Made by a program: the position numbers and the translations under genes. The notes beneath the pieces were generated by a model. That model had not been told where the DNA came from. It saw only the letters and a program-made list of their open reading frames with translations, and searched no databases. A stretch of DNA of 64,000 bases from NCBI GenBank assembly GCA_021234155.1, contig JAJEKV010000014.1:12441836-12505835 (forward strand), given 5' to 3'. Shown here one piece after another: positions 37,791-48,330 of this stretch; position 1 is the first letter of the stretch, and each line of letters begins with the position of its first letter. The DNA is from Isoetes taiwanensis (lineage: Eukaryota > Streptophyta > Lycopodiopsida > Isoetales > Isoetaceae).

Positions 37791-37947
37791 TGAGAAATTC
37801 GAAAGTGATGAGCAACTCAAAAAGCGACTGGCACTCACGGTGTCCAATTTACTTCCATATGTTTGCTCTCATGTTTTTTGTACTTGCCTACTCTTGTCGG
37901 ATTTGCTATAGGACCCATAATATGTGAGAAATTAGGCACATAGATTC

Positions 37948-38570
37948 TTAAAAACTAGTAAGTCCCATAAAGCTCTTCACTTGCCTCAGAGTCTTAGGTG
38001 GCACTACTTTCTTGAGTGCTTCCATCTTACCCTCTGAGACTTTGATTCCTTGAGCAGATACTTCATGTCCTAATAGTTCACCTTTTGAACATAGAAAAAT
38101 ACACTTCTTTGGATTTAAACATACACCACTTTCCCTGCACAGACTCATAATCACAGTCAGAAGTTTCATGTGTTGCTCTATCAGTGTTCCTAGGCAAAGG
38201 TCATCAAGAAACACCCTAAATTTATCAAGAGGCATGCTTTGAAAGATTTTATCCATAGCCCTTTGGAATGTAGCAGATGCATTCATCAATCCAAAGGGCA
38301 TTTTTTGCATGGCAAAGGTTCCCCAAGGGGTTATGAAGGAGGTCTTAGCTTGGTCTGCTTCCTTGATTTTAATCTGATTAAAACCTGAAAATCCATCTAG
38401 AAATGAATAAATCTCTTTACCAGCAGTTGCATGAAGCACCTCTTCTAGAAAGGGAAGTGGATAACAGTCTTTTATAGTAGCCTTATTAAGGTCTCTATAA
38501 TCTATGCATATGCGTATGGTTTTGTTCTTTTTTTCAACAGGTACTATGCATGACAGCCATTCAGGGTTTG
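37948..38570 (-). pseudogene. Reverse transcriptase palm, copy 1
   Basis: Copies element RNA into DNA. The open frame 38,439-37,948 carries SFLDGFSGFNQI with the first catalytic Asp (residue 15), PWGTFAMQKMPFGLMNASATF and FRVFLDDL with the paired Asp (residues 79-80), then NPKKCIFLC and LGHEVSAQGI, the usual Ty3 order. Upstream, 38,570-38,440 holds SCIVPVEKKNKTIRICIDYR and the PLPFLEEVL motif in a frame broken near 38,575. The catalytic triad is intact. Confidence 0.85.
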
Positions 38571-39674
38571 TTATCTCGATTGATAACTTCTTCTTTCATC
38601 ATTTAATAATTCTTCTCTGATCAAAGTTAGCAAGGATCTATTTATCTTTCTCAGTTTTTGCATGACAGGTTTAGTTCCTTCTTTCATCTTTATTTCAAAT
38701 TCACATATCTCAGTTTTTACACATACCAACTCTGTGTAATCCCATGCAAATACATCTTTCCATTCTTCAAAAAATTCGTGTAATGATGCTTCTTTCTGAG
38801 TTTTAAACATGTCTCCTAGAAACAGAGTTCTAATCTCATCATTCTTGGTAATAGTCAGTTCCTTTACCTCTTTCACTTGCTGAGCATCTATTACCAGAAT
38901 GGGATGTAGTTGTGCAATCTCTTCATGTCCCAACTCTTCTTCTTTGATAGCTCCTTCAGCAAGGTAATCCAGCAACACACTTCTGCATAGGGCATCTGCT
39001 TCACAATTTTCATCCCTTTGTATGTAATTTAAACTCCATTTGTTAAATTTGTTCAACCAGCTCAAGGCTTCTTCTTTCAGCAACTGCATTTCTTGGTTCT
39101 TGGCTTGATACTCACCATTGACCTGCCTGCATATCAATTGGGAGTCACCATAAATGGTTACTTCTGTTAGTCCTAATGAAATAGCCTCTTGCAAGCCAGC
39201 CAAAAGGGCTCTGTACTCAGCCATGTTGGAGGTTATGCCAACATGTATCCTGCCAACTTTTGAAAGCAATCTGTTAGCACAATCTTTGATTATAGCAGAA
39301 GAAGATGCCACTCCTAGCTTAACAGATATTCCACCATCAAACCAGATGACACCAGAATTCTTGTGATCTACTGAGTTAGAAGAGTAAGAGGGTACCAGTT
39401 TATCTAGAAGATCCATAGCTAAAGGTAGTTTATAGAATCCCATGGTGCTTTGTTCGAGCATTTCTTCTTCCAAAAAACTACAGATATTAGTACTCCCTGA
39501 CTTGTTGTAGAGAGTTGTCTTTTTAACTCCATCAGATATGGTACACTCTCCTTTTGACCATACAGGTCTGGCATCAACTGTAGACATCCATCTTCTGCCA
39601 AGTAACAAGTCATAGATGTCAGTAGTGCTGTTGCCAAACTCGAAAGCAACCACAAAAAAACTGGCTTGAACCAC
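38571..39674 (-). CDS. Protease tail, archaeal-like RNase H and RT N-terminus, copy 1
   Basis: A 367-codon frame. Residues 1-50 (DIYDLLLGRRWMSTVDARPV) are the C-terminal part of the retropepsin, as in plant Tat and Athila elements. Residues 107-235 form an RNase H of the RVT_3 (archaeal-like) type: D113 in WFDGG, E153 in NMAEYRALLAG, D177 in IYGDSQLICRQVNGE and D227 in EADAL, so all four metal-binding acids are present. Residues 290-360 (HEFFEEWKDVFAWDYTEL, then GTKPVMQKLRKI) are the entry to the reverse transcriptase. The RNase H therefore lies between protease and RT with no other domain inserted. It would remove the RNA strand during reverse transcription. A plus-strand shadow frame is ignored. 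Confidence 0.85.
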   Translation of the reverse strand: MVQASFFVVAFEFGNSTTDIYDLLLGRRWMSTVDARPVWSKGECTISDGVKKTTLYNKSGSTNICSFLEEEMLEQSTMGFYKLPLAMDLLDKLVPSYSSNSVDHKNSGVIWFDGGISVKLGVASSSAIIKDCANRLLSKVGRIHVGITSNMAEYRALLAGLQEAISLGLTEVTIYGDSQLICRQVNGEYQAKNQEMQLLKEEALSWLNKFNKWSLNYIQRDENCEADALCRSVLLDYLAEGAIKEEELGHEEIAQLHPILVIDAQQVKEVKELTITKNDEIRTLFLGDMFKTQKEASLHEFFEEWKDVFAWDYTELVCVKTEICEFEIKMKEGTKPVMQKLRKINRSLLTLIREELLNDERRSYQSR

Positions 39675-40051
39675 AATCCCCGGTTTCCACCGGCTTTTGT
39701 AACAACACCTAAAGGCATGATTTTAGCATTAGAAAATGATCTTAACACCATTGGTGAAGGTTTTGTGATCTTCAAACCACATTTTTGCATTATATGCTGA
39801 GGCATCACATTCAAAGAAGAACCACCATCTAACAAAACTCTAGGAAGTTGATGAGCACCAATTTTTGCTGAACATGTAAAGGCACCAGGGTCTTCCTCTT
39901 CCTGAGTTAGTACAATTTCAGAAGCAAAAGAAACTGTTTCTACATTACTAGAGTTGATTACTTTCTGCCTATAGCTAGGAGCAATCCTCAACAGAGTTAA
40001 TAAATCCAAAGTCACCTTAGAATTCTTAAGAATATGTTCAAAGTCATCCAA
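39419..40051 (-). CDS. Aspartic protease region, copy 1
   Basis: The frame contains a linker (EHILKNSKVTLDLLTLLRIA) and the retropepsin active-site segment LPRVLLDGGSSLNVMPQHI, with the catalytic Asp at residue 75. The site reads DGG in place of the usual DSG or DTG, and copy 2 has the same, so this is a family trait. The flap-like MVLRSFSNAKIMPLGVV follows. The frame then shifts into the 39,674-38,571 frame near 39,680. The protease would cut the gag-pol polyprotein. Confidence 0.8.
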   Translation of the reverse strand: MDDFEHILKNSKVTLDLLTLLRIAPSYRQKVINSSNVETVSFASEIVLTQEEEDPGAFTCSAKIGAHQLPRVLLDGGSSLNVMPQHIMQKCGLKITKPSPMVLRSFSNAKIMPLGVVTKAGGNRGLWFKPVFLWLLSSLATALLTSMTCYLAEDGCLQLMPDLYGQKESVPYLMELKRQLSTTSQGVLISVVFWKKKCSNKAPWDSINYL

Positions 40052-40055
40052 ATCT

Positions 40056-41457
40056 TTAACTTTTCTCTGGAATCTTTTCAGCCAGGAGGGGAGCTATTAC
40101 CTGATAAGCTTGATCTTCTTTTTGAATTTCTTTCTCTTGGCACTGACCTGAGTTTGCATCCTTCTTGTTCTCAGCCATAGCTCTAGTTTGTACTGCCATG
40201 ACTGCTTCCTGGAATGCTTCTTCTTCCAAGAATCTTACAGATGCACTAGTTTCAGCTTTTTTCCCTTGTTCTTGTTTCTCCAAATACTCCTTCACCAAGC
40301 ATCTATCCTCATAATGGCCAATCTCTTTGCAGAACTTGCACACTGGGCAAACCTTTCCATAATGACCTTTCTTTCCACACTTCAAGCAAGCCCTGTAATA
40401 ACAAATGTCACTAGGGTGAGTATTCTTGGTACAATGAATGCAGGGTGGATAAGTTTTTATGCTATTTTTCATCTCCATGAGTTGCTTAGTCAACTCTGCT
40501 ATAGTTTCAGCCATCTTGACCATCTCGACTTTTGATTCATTGGGTTGAGCTTCTTCCTCAACCTTGGCTTTTCTTTTTTTCCTTCACAACGATATACCAC
40601 GGGCTCTTGTTCATAATCGGGATAGAAAGGATCCGGAGACATGTGTGTGGCAAGTGTCGTAGGAAAGATAGTTACGGCAGATATAGAAGTAGCTTTGGCA
40701 AAGGCTTTGTGTATAGAATCAAAACCTTCTTGGTTTTGGATCCTAAGCATTTTTTTCTTGTGAATTCTTGGCCTAGGAACTAGACCTTTGATAAAAGCGA
40801 CTACAAAGAAGAGAGATGGAGTAGGGATATGACTCTTTTGGCACTTTCTAAGGTAGGCATTGAATCTTTCAACATATTGGTTGATGCTCTCGCCACCGAA
40901 TGCAGAAAGTTTGAAGCTCATTGGCAAGCTCTTGTGGTGCTGACAGCTTTCCAAACCTGCTCAAGAACTGTTCCACAAGACTCTCATAAGTGTTAGTACC
41001 CATAACAGTAGTAACATGTTCACACCATGCTTCAGGTTCACTAGATTTCATACATTTCACAAATTTGAGGAGAACTTACAACCTTTTTTATTACCATAAT
41101 CTTTGTAGTAGTCTTCAAATGTCTTCAAGAATTGATTGGCATTCATCTTTGGGCTCAAAAATAGGAGGAGTAATTGGCAGGTTCAGTTCAAAAATAGGAG
41201 GCATAGTCAAATTAGGAGGCATATTGCTTGAACTGGGCATTCCAATGGGATCGAGGGTTGGAGCTTGATCCGCTCAATTCTCCTACTTGGAGGCATGTTT
41301 TTTCTCTATTTCCAGGTGAGTTCTTGGTTACCAGGAGGGATAATCTCGGTAGGACCTCCAAAATGTTGGAGATTATCTTGGGTGGTCTCCAACTGGGGCC
41401 TTACAAAGGTGTTTTGATGGTCAGGACCTCCAGATCACTTGAGGTGATCAATCGCTG
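40056..41457 (-). pseudogene. Gag with three CCHC zinc knuckles, copy 1
   Basis: Gag forms the virus-like particle and binds the element RNA. On the minus strand the N-terminus (MPPNLTMPPIFELN..) lies near 41,240-41,160, followed by the capsid part (NTYESLVEQFLSRFGK, SINQYVERFNAYLRKCQKSH). The frame 40,523-40,056 has three consecutive CX2CX4HX4C knuckles at residues 28-41, 46-59 and 62-75. Three is more than the one or two common in plant Ty3 gag. A coiled, acidic region (EYLEKQEQGKKAETSA) follows. Frames are broken near 40,580-40,680, 40,900 and 41,070-41,170, at places where copy 2 differs at CAG/CTG. Confidence 0.85.
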
Positions 41458-41886
41458 ACTTTAAAAAACATCTCGACTTTGCAAGGAAATACCAAATCCA
41501 CTAGAGTCCCTAAAGCAAAAGAAACTAGCGACACTTAAACATTCACCAAACCATGCATCTATTTCAAAAGCACTTGAAATCTTTACCAAAGTATGCTAGC
41601 CAACTCCAGGAAACTGTTGTGCAAAGTCTACAAGCACAGTGTTTAGAGACTTCTCACAAATCAACTTCCTGACTGGGTCAATTTTTGGTCAATGGCCTGG
41701 ACAGTGAGCTCGATTTTGCCAAATGCTAAGCAATGATCTTCTGTGGTAGAAACAAATTCCCACACCTAGGTATGCTCCTGTAGGTCACGTGCATATGCTC
41801 ACTGGGTTCAAACAAAGCCTAAATTCTTGCTGTAACATGCATTGCCCGAGTTTCAGTGGCAGGGCCTGTAATCTTTGCACTCTAAT
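41458..41886 (-). other. Untranslated leader between LTR B and gag, copy 1
   Basis: About 430 bp where the primer-binding site should be. Nothing complementary to the initiator methionine tRNA end (TGGTATCAGAGC type) was seen next to the LTR on the minus strand. The corresponding 50,061-50,589 region is the same. Confidence 0.4.
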
Positions 41887-43975
41887 TGTCAATTCCCTTT
41901 CTTTTGTTTTCTCTGCTCTCAATGTTCACTACTGATGCCTCTGATGGTTGCTTGGATACTAGAGATGCCAACAAACTAACAGATGATTCAAAGAAAAGAT
42001 CTATTTTTAATCTTTCTCAAAGAACATATGATCTGCAGGACGTTTCGTTTTTTTTCTTTTTCTAACAATGACTTAAACAAGCACTAGTTGTATTTTGCTC
42101 AATTCCTTTATGCTCAAGTGTAAATGACAATGCATAGCAAAATGAGTTCAATCATACTTTCACACACTCTTTTCCCAAATTCGATTTTCATTAAGTCAAA
42201 ACAAAGAAAATTCACAACACGGGGTATTCAAGAATGTCCATTTGGATCATCCAAGAACAACTCAATCAAAATAAACTTCAAGTTTCAAAAGATTCAAGGA
42301 TATTTCATCACATATGCCTCAGATTTTGATTTCGAAGCGGGGAGGATCTTACGCAAGCTCTGTAGGAACGCCACGACTTCACGTTCGATCTTCAAATCCG
42401 CTTTATGGCCCTCGAAAAATTTCATAGAACAAACCTCTCTTTAAAGTCCCCATCTCGTGGGATCTTGGCAAATCGCCAATCAATGCCACGGTTTTGGTTT
42501 AATTGAGCTTTACATTCTTTCGGTGAAGTAGGACAAAATCGCCAACAGATGCAATGATTACTCCGTTTGGCTCAACGGAATGAAGGTTTCTTGGCAAATT
42601 CAAATTTTAGGGTTCAATATGATATATCCCACGTGCCGAGATCAAGAAATGGGCCAAGGTATAAATAGAGAGCTATTTTTCTCTCTTGATTACGTGGTCT
42701 CCTCCCCGCCAAGCTTCGGCTCGTGTTTCGACTTGGCATGCCGGGGACGCCACTTGGCAGAGGATGAGAGGGTAGATAGGCGGGGGTAGAATAGGAAAAT
42801 TTTTTGTATTTTTGGCATGGGGCACCGGTTCCCAAGAAATGAAATTTGAAGGTCTATATAGGGTCTTTTTTTGAGATTTTTGTGTGGGTGGCATATTTTC
42901 ATGGGAGCTTCAAGATGGCAAGGCCAAATTTTGGAAAAATAATATTTGAAAAGTCAATGGTGATGTGTGTTGGTCAAACAAGGCATTTTGCCTGGATGGA
43001 ATTTCAAGATTTCAAGTGCCCCTTGATATTTTGATGATGAGGTGGCAATAGGTGAAAATGTAGTGGAGAGGTGGAAAAATAGGTCAACTAGGGTGAACAA
43101 GGCTAGTAGGTCCACTTCCCAAGGTAATTTGATCATTAGGTTGACCAATTTTGAGTTTGGTCAAAACTTGCCTAGTCATCATTTGATGATGTGGAGTGAT
43201 GTGATGATGTGGAAATTTGGTGCTTAGGTGGCAACATGATGAATGAGACATGAAGGTGGCAATAGGTGAGTGGACCAAAGTAGCTATGGAGGTGATGACA
43301 TGTATATCTAGTCATCATGCCATGTCACTTGGAGATGGTGACTGGGCATTTTTTGTGTTTTTTGTGTTTTTTTGTGCTTAGCACATATGTTTTTTTGCTT
43401 TAGCTACTTGGTATGAAGTGTGTGATAATGGAATGGCAAGGCATGAGATGAAAATGATGATATAGAGCTTGATGCTAGGCAACTTTTAGGTTTGACAACT
43501 TCCTTGGAAAATGTGCCCTAGGTAATGGTAGGTCAACTATGAGACAAATGGTTACATATGAAATACATGATGGTATAGGATGTGAAAAGGCAATGAGGGT
43601 GGAAAAATAGGATAAGGGATGATGGTATGATGGAACAAAGGGTAAATAGGAAAAATAGGATAAGGGATGATGGTATGATGGAACAAAGGGCAAATAGAGA
43701 ATCATCACAACATGAGAAAGATAAATACCATGTCATAGCTTGCCATCTTCACAGGGGTCCTCCAAACCTCACAAGTGCCTTCAGAGCTAGAGAATGCATT
43801 CAATCCTTGGAGTTTGAGTTGTGAATTTGTGTCTTGACTTAAAGTCATCTTTTGGGTTCTTCATCAGCATCTTTGGTCTTCAAGTTTTTTGGTCTCAGTA
43901 TTCTTGGTCTTCAAATCCTTGCCTGTGATATTGCTCAAGAGCCTTGTATATGTTGCCTGCTATAGCCAGGCAACA
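41887..43975 (-). repeat. LTR B, shared middle copy
   Basis: It aligns with LTR A and LTR C over its whole length and has the same internal duplication (about 43,604 and 43,650), the same terminal inverted repeat ending at 43,975, and the same two TATA-like sites (42,660 plus strand; CTATATAG near 42,855). The plus-strand start reads TGTCAATTCCC, unlike LTR A (TGATCCCC) but like LTR C. Confidence 0.85.
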
Positions 43976-44716
43976 TGATGCTAAACAAAGGAAAGGATGT
44001 GGCTGGTCCCCTCAGCCTGTGATATTCAGTTAGAAAACTTGAGTATGAATATGAATATACAGACTGACAGGTGGTCTTCAGAAACTGTTGGAATAATTGA
44101 CATGATCAGCAGCAATGTTCTTCTTGTTCTGTTTGCACTTGTGTTTCTGAGTTGCCTTTAGGTGAGTGACTATGGGAGGCAACTTTTGGTAGCAGCTTGA
44201 CAAGATTTGGAAGCAATGGTCATATGTTCCAGGCTATAGTGATCAGATGGACGTGGAAGGAAATCAAATGAACCTGGAATGACACTTAAAAGACTGTTAG
44301 TATCTTCTGCAACAGCTTTTCTCCATGGATGCATAGCTGTTTGATGGGAATCTGCATTTGAAAAAGAACACAAGTCTCATGTATATGCAGGCTAAGTCAT
44401 ATCCTGATGAGTTTGATCAGTCTGATGGATCTGGCAAGTGGTGCAAAATGTTAGCATCAACAAGATAAACTCTTGCTTTCGGCTGAAAAGCATTTTATTT
44501 GAAATCTGGCCTTCAATCAGCAACCACCTTCTCTCTGAAAGTGTAAACTGCTTAATAATAAAACCTACTTTACTTAGAACTCTATGTTTTGTTTGATTTT
44601 CTTTCTTTTTCCTTTTTATGTCTTTTATCATTTTCAACTTGAAATACTAACAAAGACTCTGACAACTATTGCTCAGAATTATCATATACTTCCTAACTAA
44701 AAGCACTACAACATGT
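43976..44716 (-). other. Region between integrase and LTR B, copy 2
   Basis: Counterpart of 35,281-36,019. It contains the identical 67-codon frame at 44,373-44,170 and a basic frame at 44,637-44,392 (MKMIKDIKRKKKENQTKHRV). No polypurine tract was evident immediately beside the LTR. Confidence 0.4.
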
Positions 44717-46200
44717 TCACTCAAATAAGATCAAAGCGGATATCTTTGCTCCCAATACCTTTTCAAATGCAATGTGTTTTATAGGATTAGCTAGCAATCT
44801 CCTGTACCAATTTCTTGCAAAAGATAAGAACTTGTACCGCAATTGCATGGATCTTGAAAGGACCTTCCCATAGGCCATCAAATTTACCCTTTGAATCTTC
44901 CTTTGCTTTATTCCATTTGAGCACCAATTCATCTACTTTGAAACTTCCTTGTAACTTGTGTGCAACTTTGAATCTTTGCTACATCCTTAGCTTTTTTTTC
45001 CTCGGGTTCACATTTCGACTTCCAGCCTCTCTTCTTCAAGCATCAAAGCAACTTCTCATACACTGTCTTTGTAAGCATCCTCTAGTTGCATCACGGATCT
45101 TCATTGCCAACCGAAAGTGATGGCAACTCTAGCTCAACTGGTACCACGCGGCTTCAACACCATAGACAAGGCTAAAAGGTGTATGGTTAGTAGCATTTTT
45201 TCACGGTGGTCCTATATGCCCACAATGCATCATGCAGTTTAATATGCCAATCTTTTTTATGAACTTCAACTGTTTTTTTTAGAATGCTCTTCAATACTTT
45301 ATTTGTTGACTCAGCTTGCCCATTGCCTTGAGGATAATAGGCAGAACTCTTCACATGTTTAACCTTTAATGCTTTCAGTAAATTACTAATGACATCATTT
45401 ATGAACTGTGTTCCCCTATCAGATACAATTTTGAAAGGAATGCCAAACCTAGTGCATATGTGCTTATGTAAAAATCTAGCAGTTGTCAGAGCATTTGCCT
45501 GTCTAAGAGGAGTTGCTTCCACCCATTTAGTAAAATAATCTGTAGCAACTAGGATGTATTCATGCCGACCTTGAGATTCAGGAAATATAGGCCCTATAAA
45601 ATCCAATCCCCAAATTTGAAAAGGACCAGGAGATACAATACCAGTGAGAGCAGCAGGTTGAAGGATTCTTCTACCATGAATTTGACATTTATGGCATCTT
45701 TTGATTGTCTCATAACAATCTTTGAACAAACTTGGCCAGAAGTAGCCTGATCTGATGATCTTCTTTGCAGTGGTTTCAGCTGCAAAATGCCCACCACAAA
45801 TGCCTTCATGACATGCCTCCACAATCAGCTCAGCTTCAGATCTGTTGACACATCTTAAAAGCACCCCATTATGATCAATCTTGCACAACACATCTCCTAC
45901 CATCTTGAATGTTTTAGCTTTAGCTCTAAATCTTCTGGTTTGCTTAGTATCCATGTTTTTAGGCAGCTCTCCATTCTGCAGAAATTCAATAAGGTCAAAT
46001 TGCCAATCCTCATTCATCTTGCTAGACAAAACAAGGTTGGTAGAGTCTCCAGTCTCCTGAGGTATTTCCATATCCTGCAATCCTTCAAAATCCTCAAATT
46101 CAAAAGCTCTCTCTGTAAGATAATCACTAGGGCTCTTAATGGTTTTGACTGTTTTGACACTAAGATTATAATCGTGAATTTTGCAGGCCCACCTGCACAA
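44717..46200 (-). pseudogene. Integrase, copy 2
   Basis: The frame 46,200-45,187 (337 codons) begins in the RNase H connection (CKIHDYNLSVKTVKT) and includes the whole zinc-binding HHCC module (H131, H138, C169, C172) and the catalytic acids D200, D261 and E297. It is cleaner than copy 1 in the N-terminal half, but breaks at about 45,200-44,720, where the C-terminal GPF module falls into several frames. In that block every discrepancy with copy 1 is at a CAG or CTG. The stop context is the same as in copy 1 (44,717). Confidence 0.9.
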
Positions 46201-47600
46201 CTTGGCTTTGCTTTGACTTTTCTAAAATAATAATGGAAGGGGATTTTGGTGCATGAGCACCTTTACCTCATTGTGTTGGACAATATGTCCAAGTCTTTGT
46301 AGGAACCACATTATTCTGCTTGACACTTTTTTTCCAATCTAGCATATCTCATTTTACGTAATGCGACCATATCTTGCTTGTAAAGGCTATTATGCCATGA
46401 TCCTGTAGTAGAGTAATGCATGACCTTGTTAGTGATACTTATATAAACTTTAAAAGGAAGATTATGATCAGGTGGTTTTAAAGCTTCTCGGATTGAGAAA
46501 TTCGAGTGATGAGCAACTCAAAAGCGACTGGCACTCACGGTGTCAATTTACTTCCATATGTTTGCTCTCATGTTTGTTTGTACTTGCCTACTCTTGTCGA
46601 TTTGCTATAGGACCCATAATATGTGAGAAATTAGGCACATAGATTCTTAAAAACTAGTAAGTTCCATAAAGCTCTTCACTTGCCTCGAGTCTTAGGTGGC
46701 ACTACTTTCTTGAGTGCTTCCATCTTACCCTCCGAGACTTTGATTCCTTGAGCAGATACTTCATGTCCTAATAGTTCACCTTTTGAACATAGAAAAATAC
46801 ACTTCTTTGGATTTAAACATACACCACTTTCCTGCCGCACGGACTCATAATCCACGGTCGGAAGTTTCATGTGTTGCTCTATCGGTGTTCCTAGGCAAAG
46901 GTCATCAAGAAACACCCTAAATTTATCAAGAGGCATGCTTTGAAAGATTTTATCCATAGCCCTTTGGAATGTAGCAGATGCATTCATCAATCCAAAGGGC
47001 ATTTTTTTGCATGGCAAAGGTTCCCCAAGGGGTTATGAAGGAGGTCTTAGCTTGGTGCGCTTCCTTGATTTTAATCGATTAAAACACGAAAATCCATCTA
47101 GAAATGAATAAATCTCTTTACCGGTGAGTTGCATGAAGCACCTCTTCTAGAAAGGGAAGTGGATACTTGATCTTTTTATAGTAGCCTTATTAAGGTCTCT
47201 ATAATCTATGCATATCGCGTATGGTTTTGTTCTTTTTTCAACGGGTACTATGCATGATGACCATTCGGGGTTTGTTATCTCATTGATAACTTCAGCTTCT
47301 TTCATCTTTAATAATTCTTCTCGATCAAAGTTAGCAAGGATCTATTTATCTTTCTCGTTTTTTGCATGATGAGGTTTAGTTCCTTCTTTCATCTTTATTT
47401 CAAATTCACATATCTCGGTTTTTACACATACCAACTCTGTGTAATCCCATGCAAATACATCTTTCCATTCTTCAAAAATTCTTGTAATGATGCTTCTTTA
47501 CGAGTTTTAAACATGTCTCCTAGAAGCGAGTTCTAATCTCATCATTCTTGGTAATAGTCGGTTCCTTTACCTCTTTCACTTGTTTGAGCATCTATTACCG
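46201..47600 (-). pseudogene. Reverse transcriptase and degenerate native RNase H, copy 2
   Basis: The clearest frame is 47,017-46,676, with PFGLMNASATF, FRVFLDDL and LGHEVSAQGI. The SFLDGFSG segment lies upstream at about 47,090 in another frame. The RNase H remnant with PFKVYISITNK is near 46,470-46,430. Frame breaks occur at about 46,680, 46,830-46,860, 47,060-47,090 and 47,125-47,180, each at a place where copy 1 has CAG or CTG. Confidence 0.8.
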
Positions 47601-48330
47601 AATGGGATGTAGTTGTGCAATCTCTTCATGTCCCAACTCTTCTTCTTTGATAGCTCCTTCAACAAGGTAATCCAGCAACACACTTACGCATAGGGCATCG
47701 CTTCACAATTTTCATCCCTTTGTATGTAATTTAAACTCCATTTGTTAAATTTGTTCAACCAGCTCAAGGCTTCTTCTTTTCAAAGAATCTGCATTTCTTG
47801 GTTCTTGGCTTGATACTCACCATTGACCTGCGCATATCAATTGGGAGTCACCATAAATGGTTTACATTTAGTCCTAATGAAATAGCCTCTTGCAAGCCAG
47901 CCAAAGGGCTCTGTCAGACTCAGCCATGTTGGAGGTTATGCCAACATGTATCGCCAACTTTTGAAAGCAATCTGTTAGCACAATCTTTGATTATAGCGAG
48001 AAGAAGATGCCACTCCTAGCTTAAGAGATATTCCACCATCAAACCGGATGACACGGAATTCTTGTGATCTATTGAGTTAGAAGAGTAAGAGGGTACCCGG
48101 TTCATCTAGAAGATCCATAGCTAAAGGTAGTTTATAGAATCCCATGGTGCTTTGTTCGAGCATTTCTTCTTCAAAAACTACGGATATTAGTACTCCACGA
48201 CTTGTTGTAGAGAGTTGTCTTTTTAACTCCATCGGATATGGTACACTCTCCTTTTGACCATCACAGTCGGCATCAGCTGTAGACATCCATCTTACGCCAA
48301 GTAACAAGTCATAGATGTCGGTAGTGCTAT
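47601..48330 (-). pseudogene. Archaeal-like RNase H between protease and RT, copy 2
   Basis: The same domain as in copy 1, between the protease frame and RT, but broken into short frames here. Corresponding plus-strand text (for example ccaacatgtatcgccaactt at 47,941 against ccaacatgtatcctgccaac in copy 1) shows missing bases at CTG. Its presence in the same position confirms that the domain order is a property of the family and not a local rearrangement. Confidence 0.75.
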
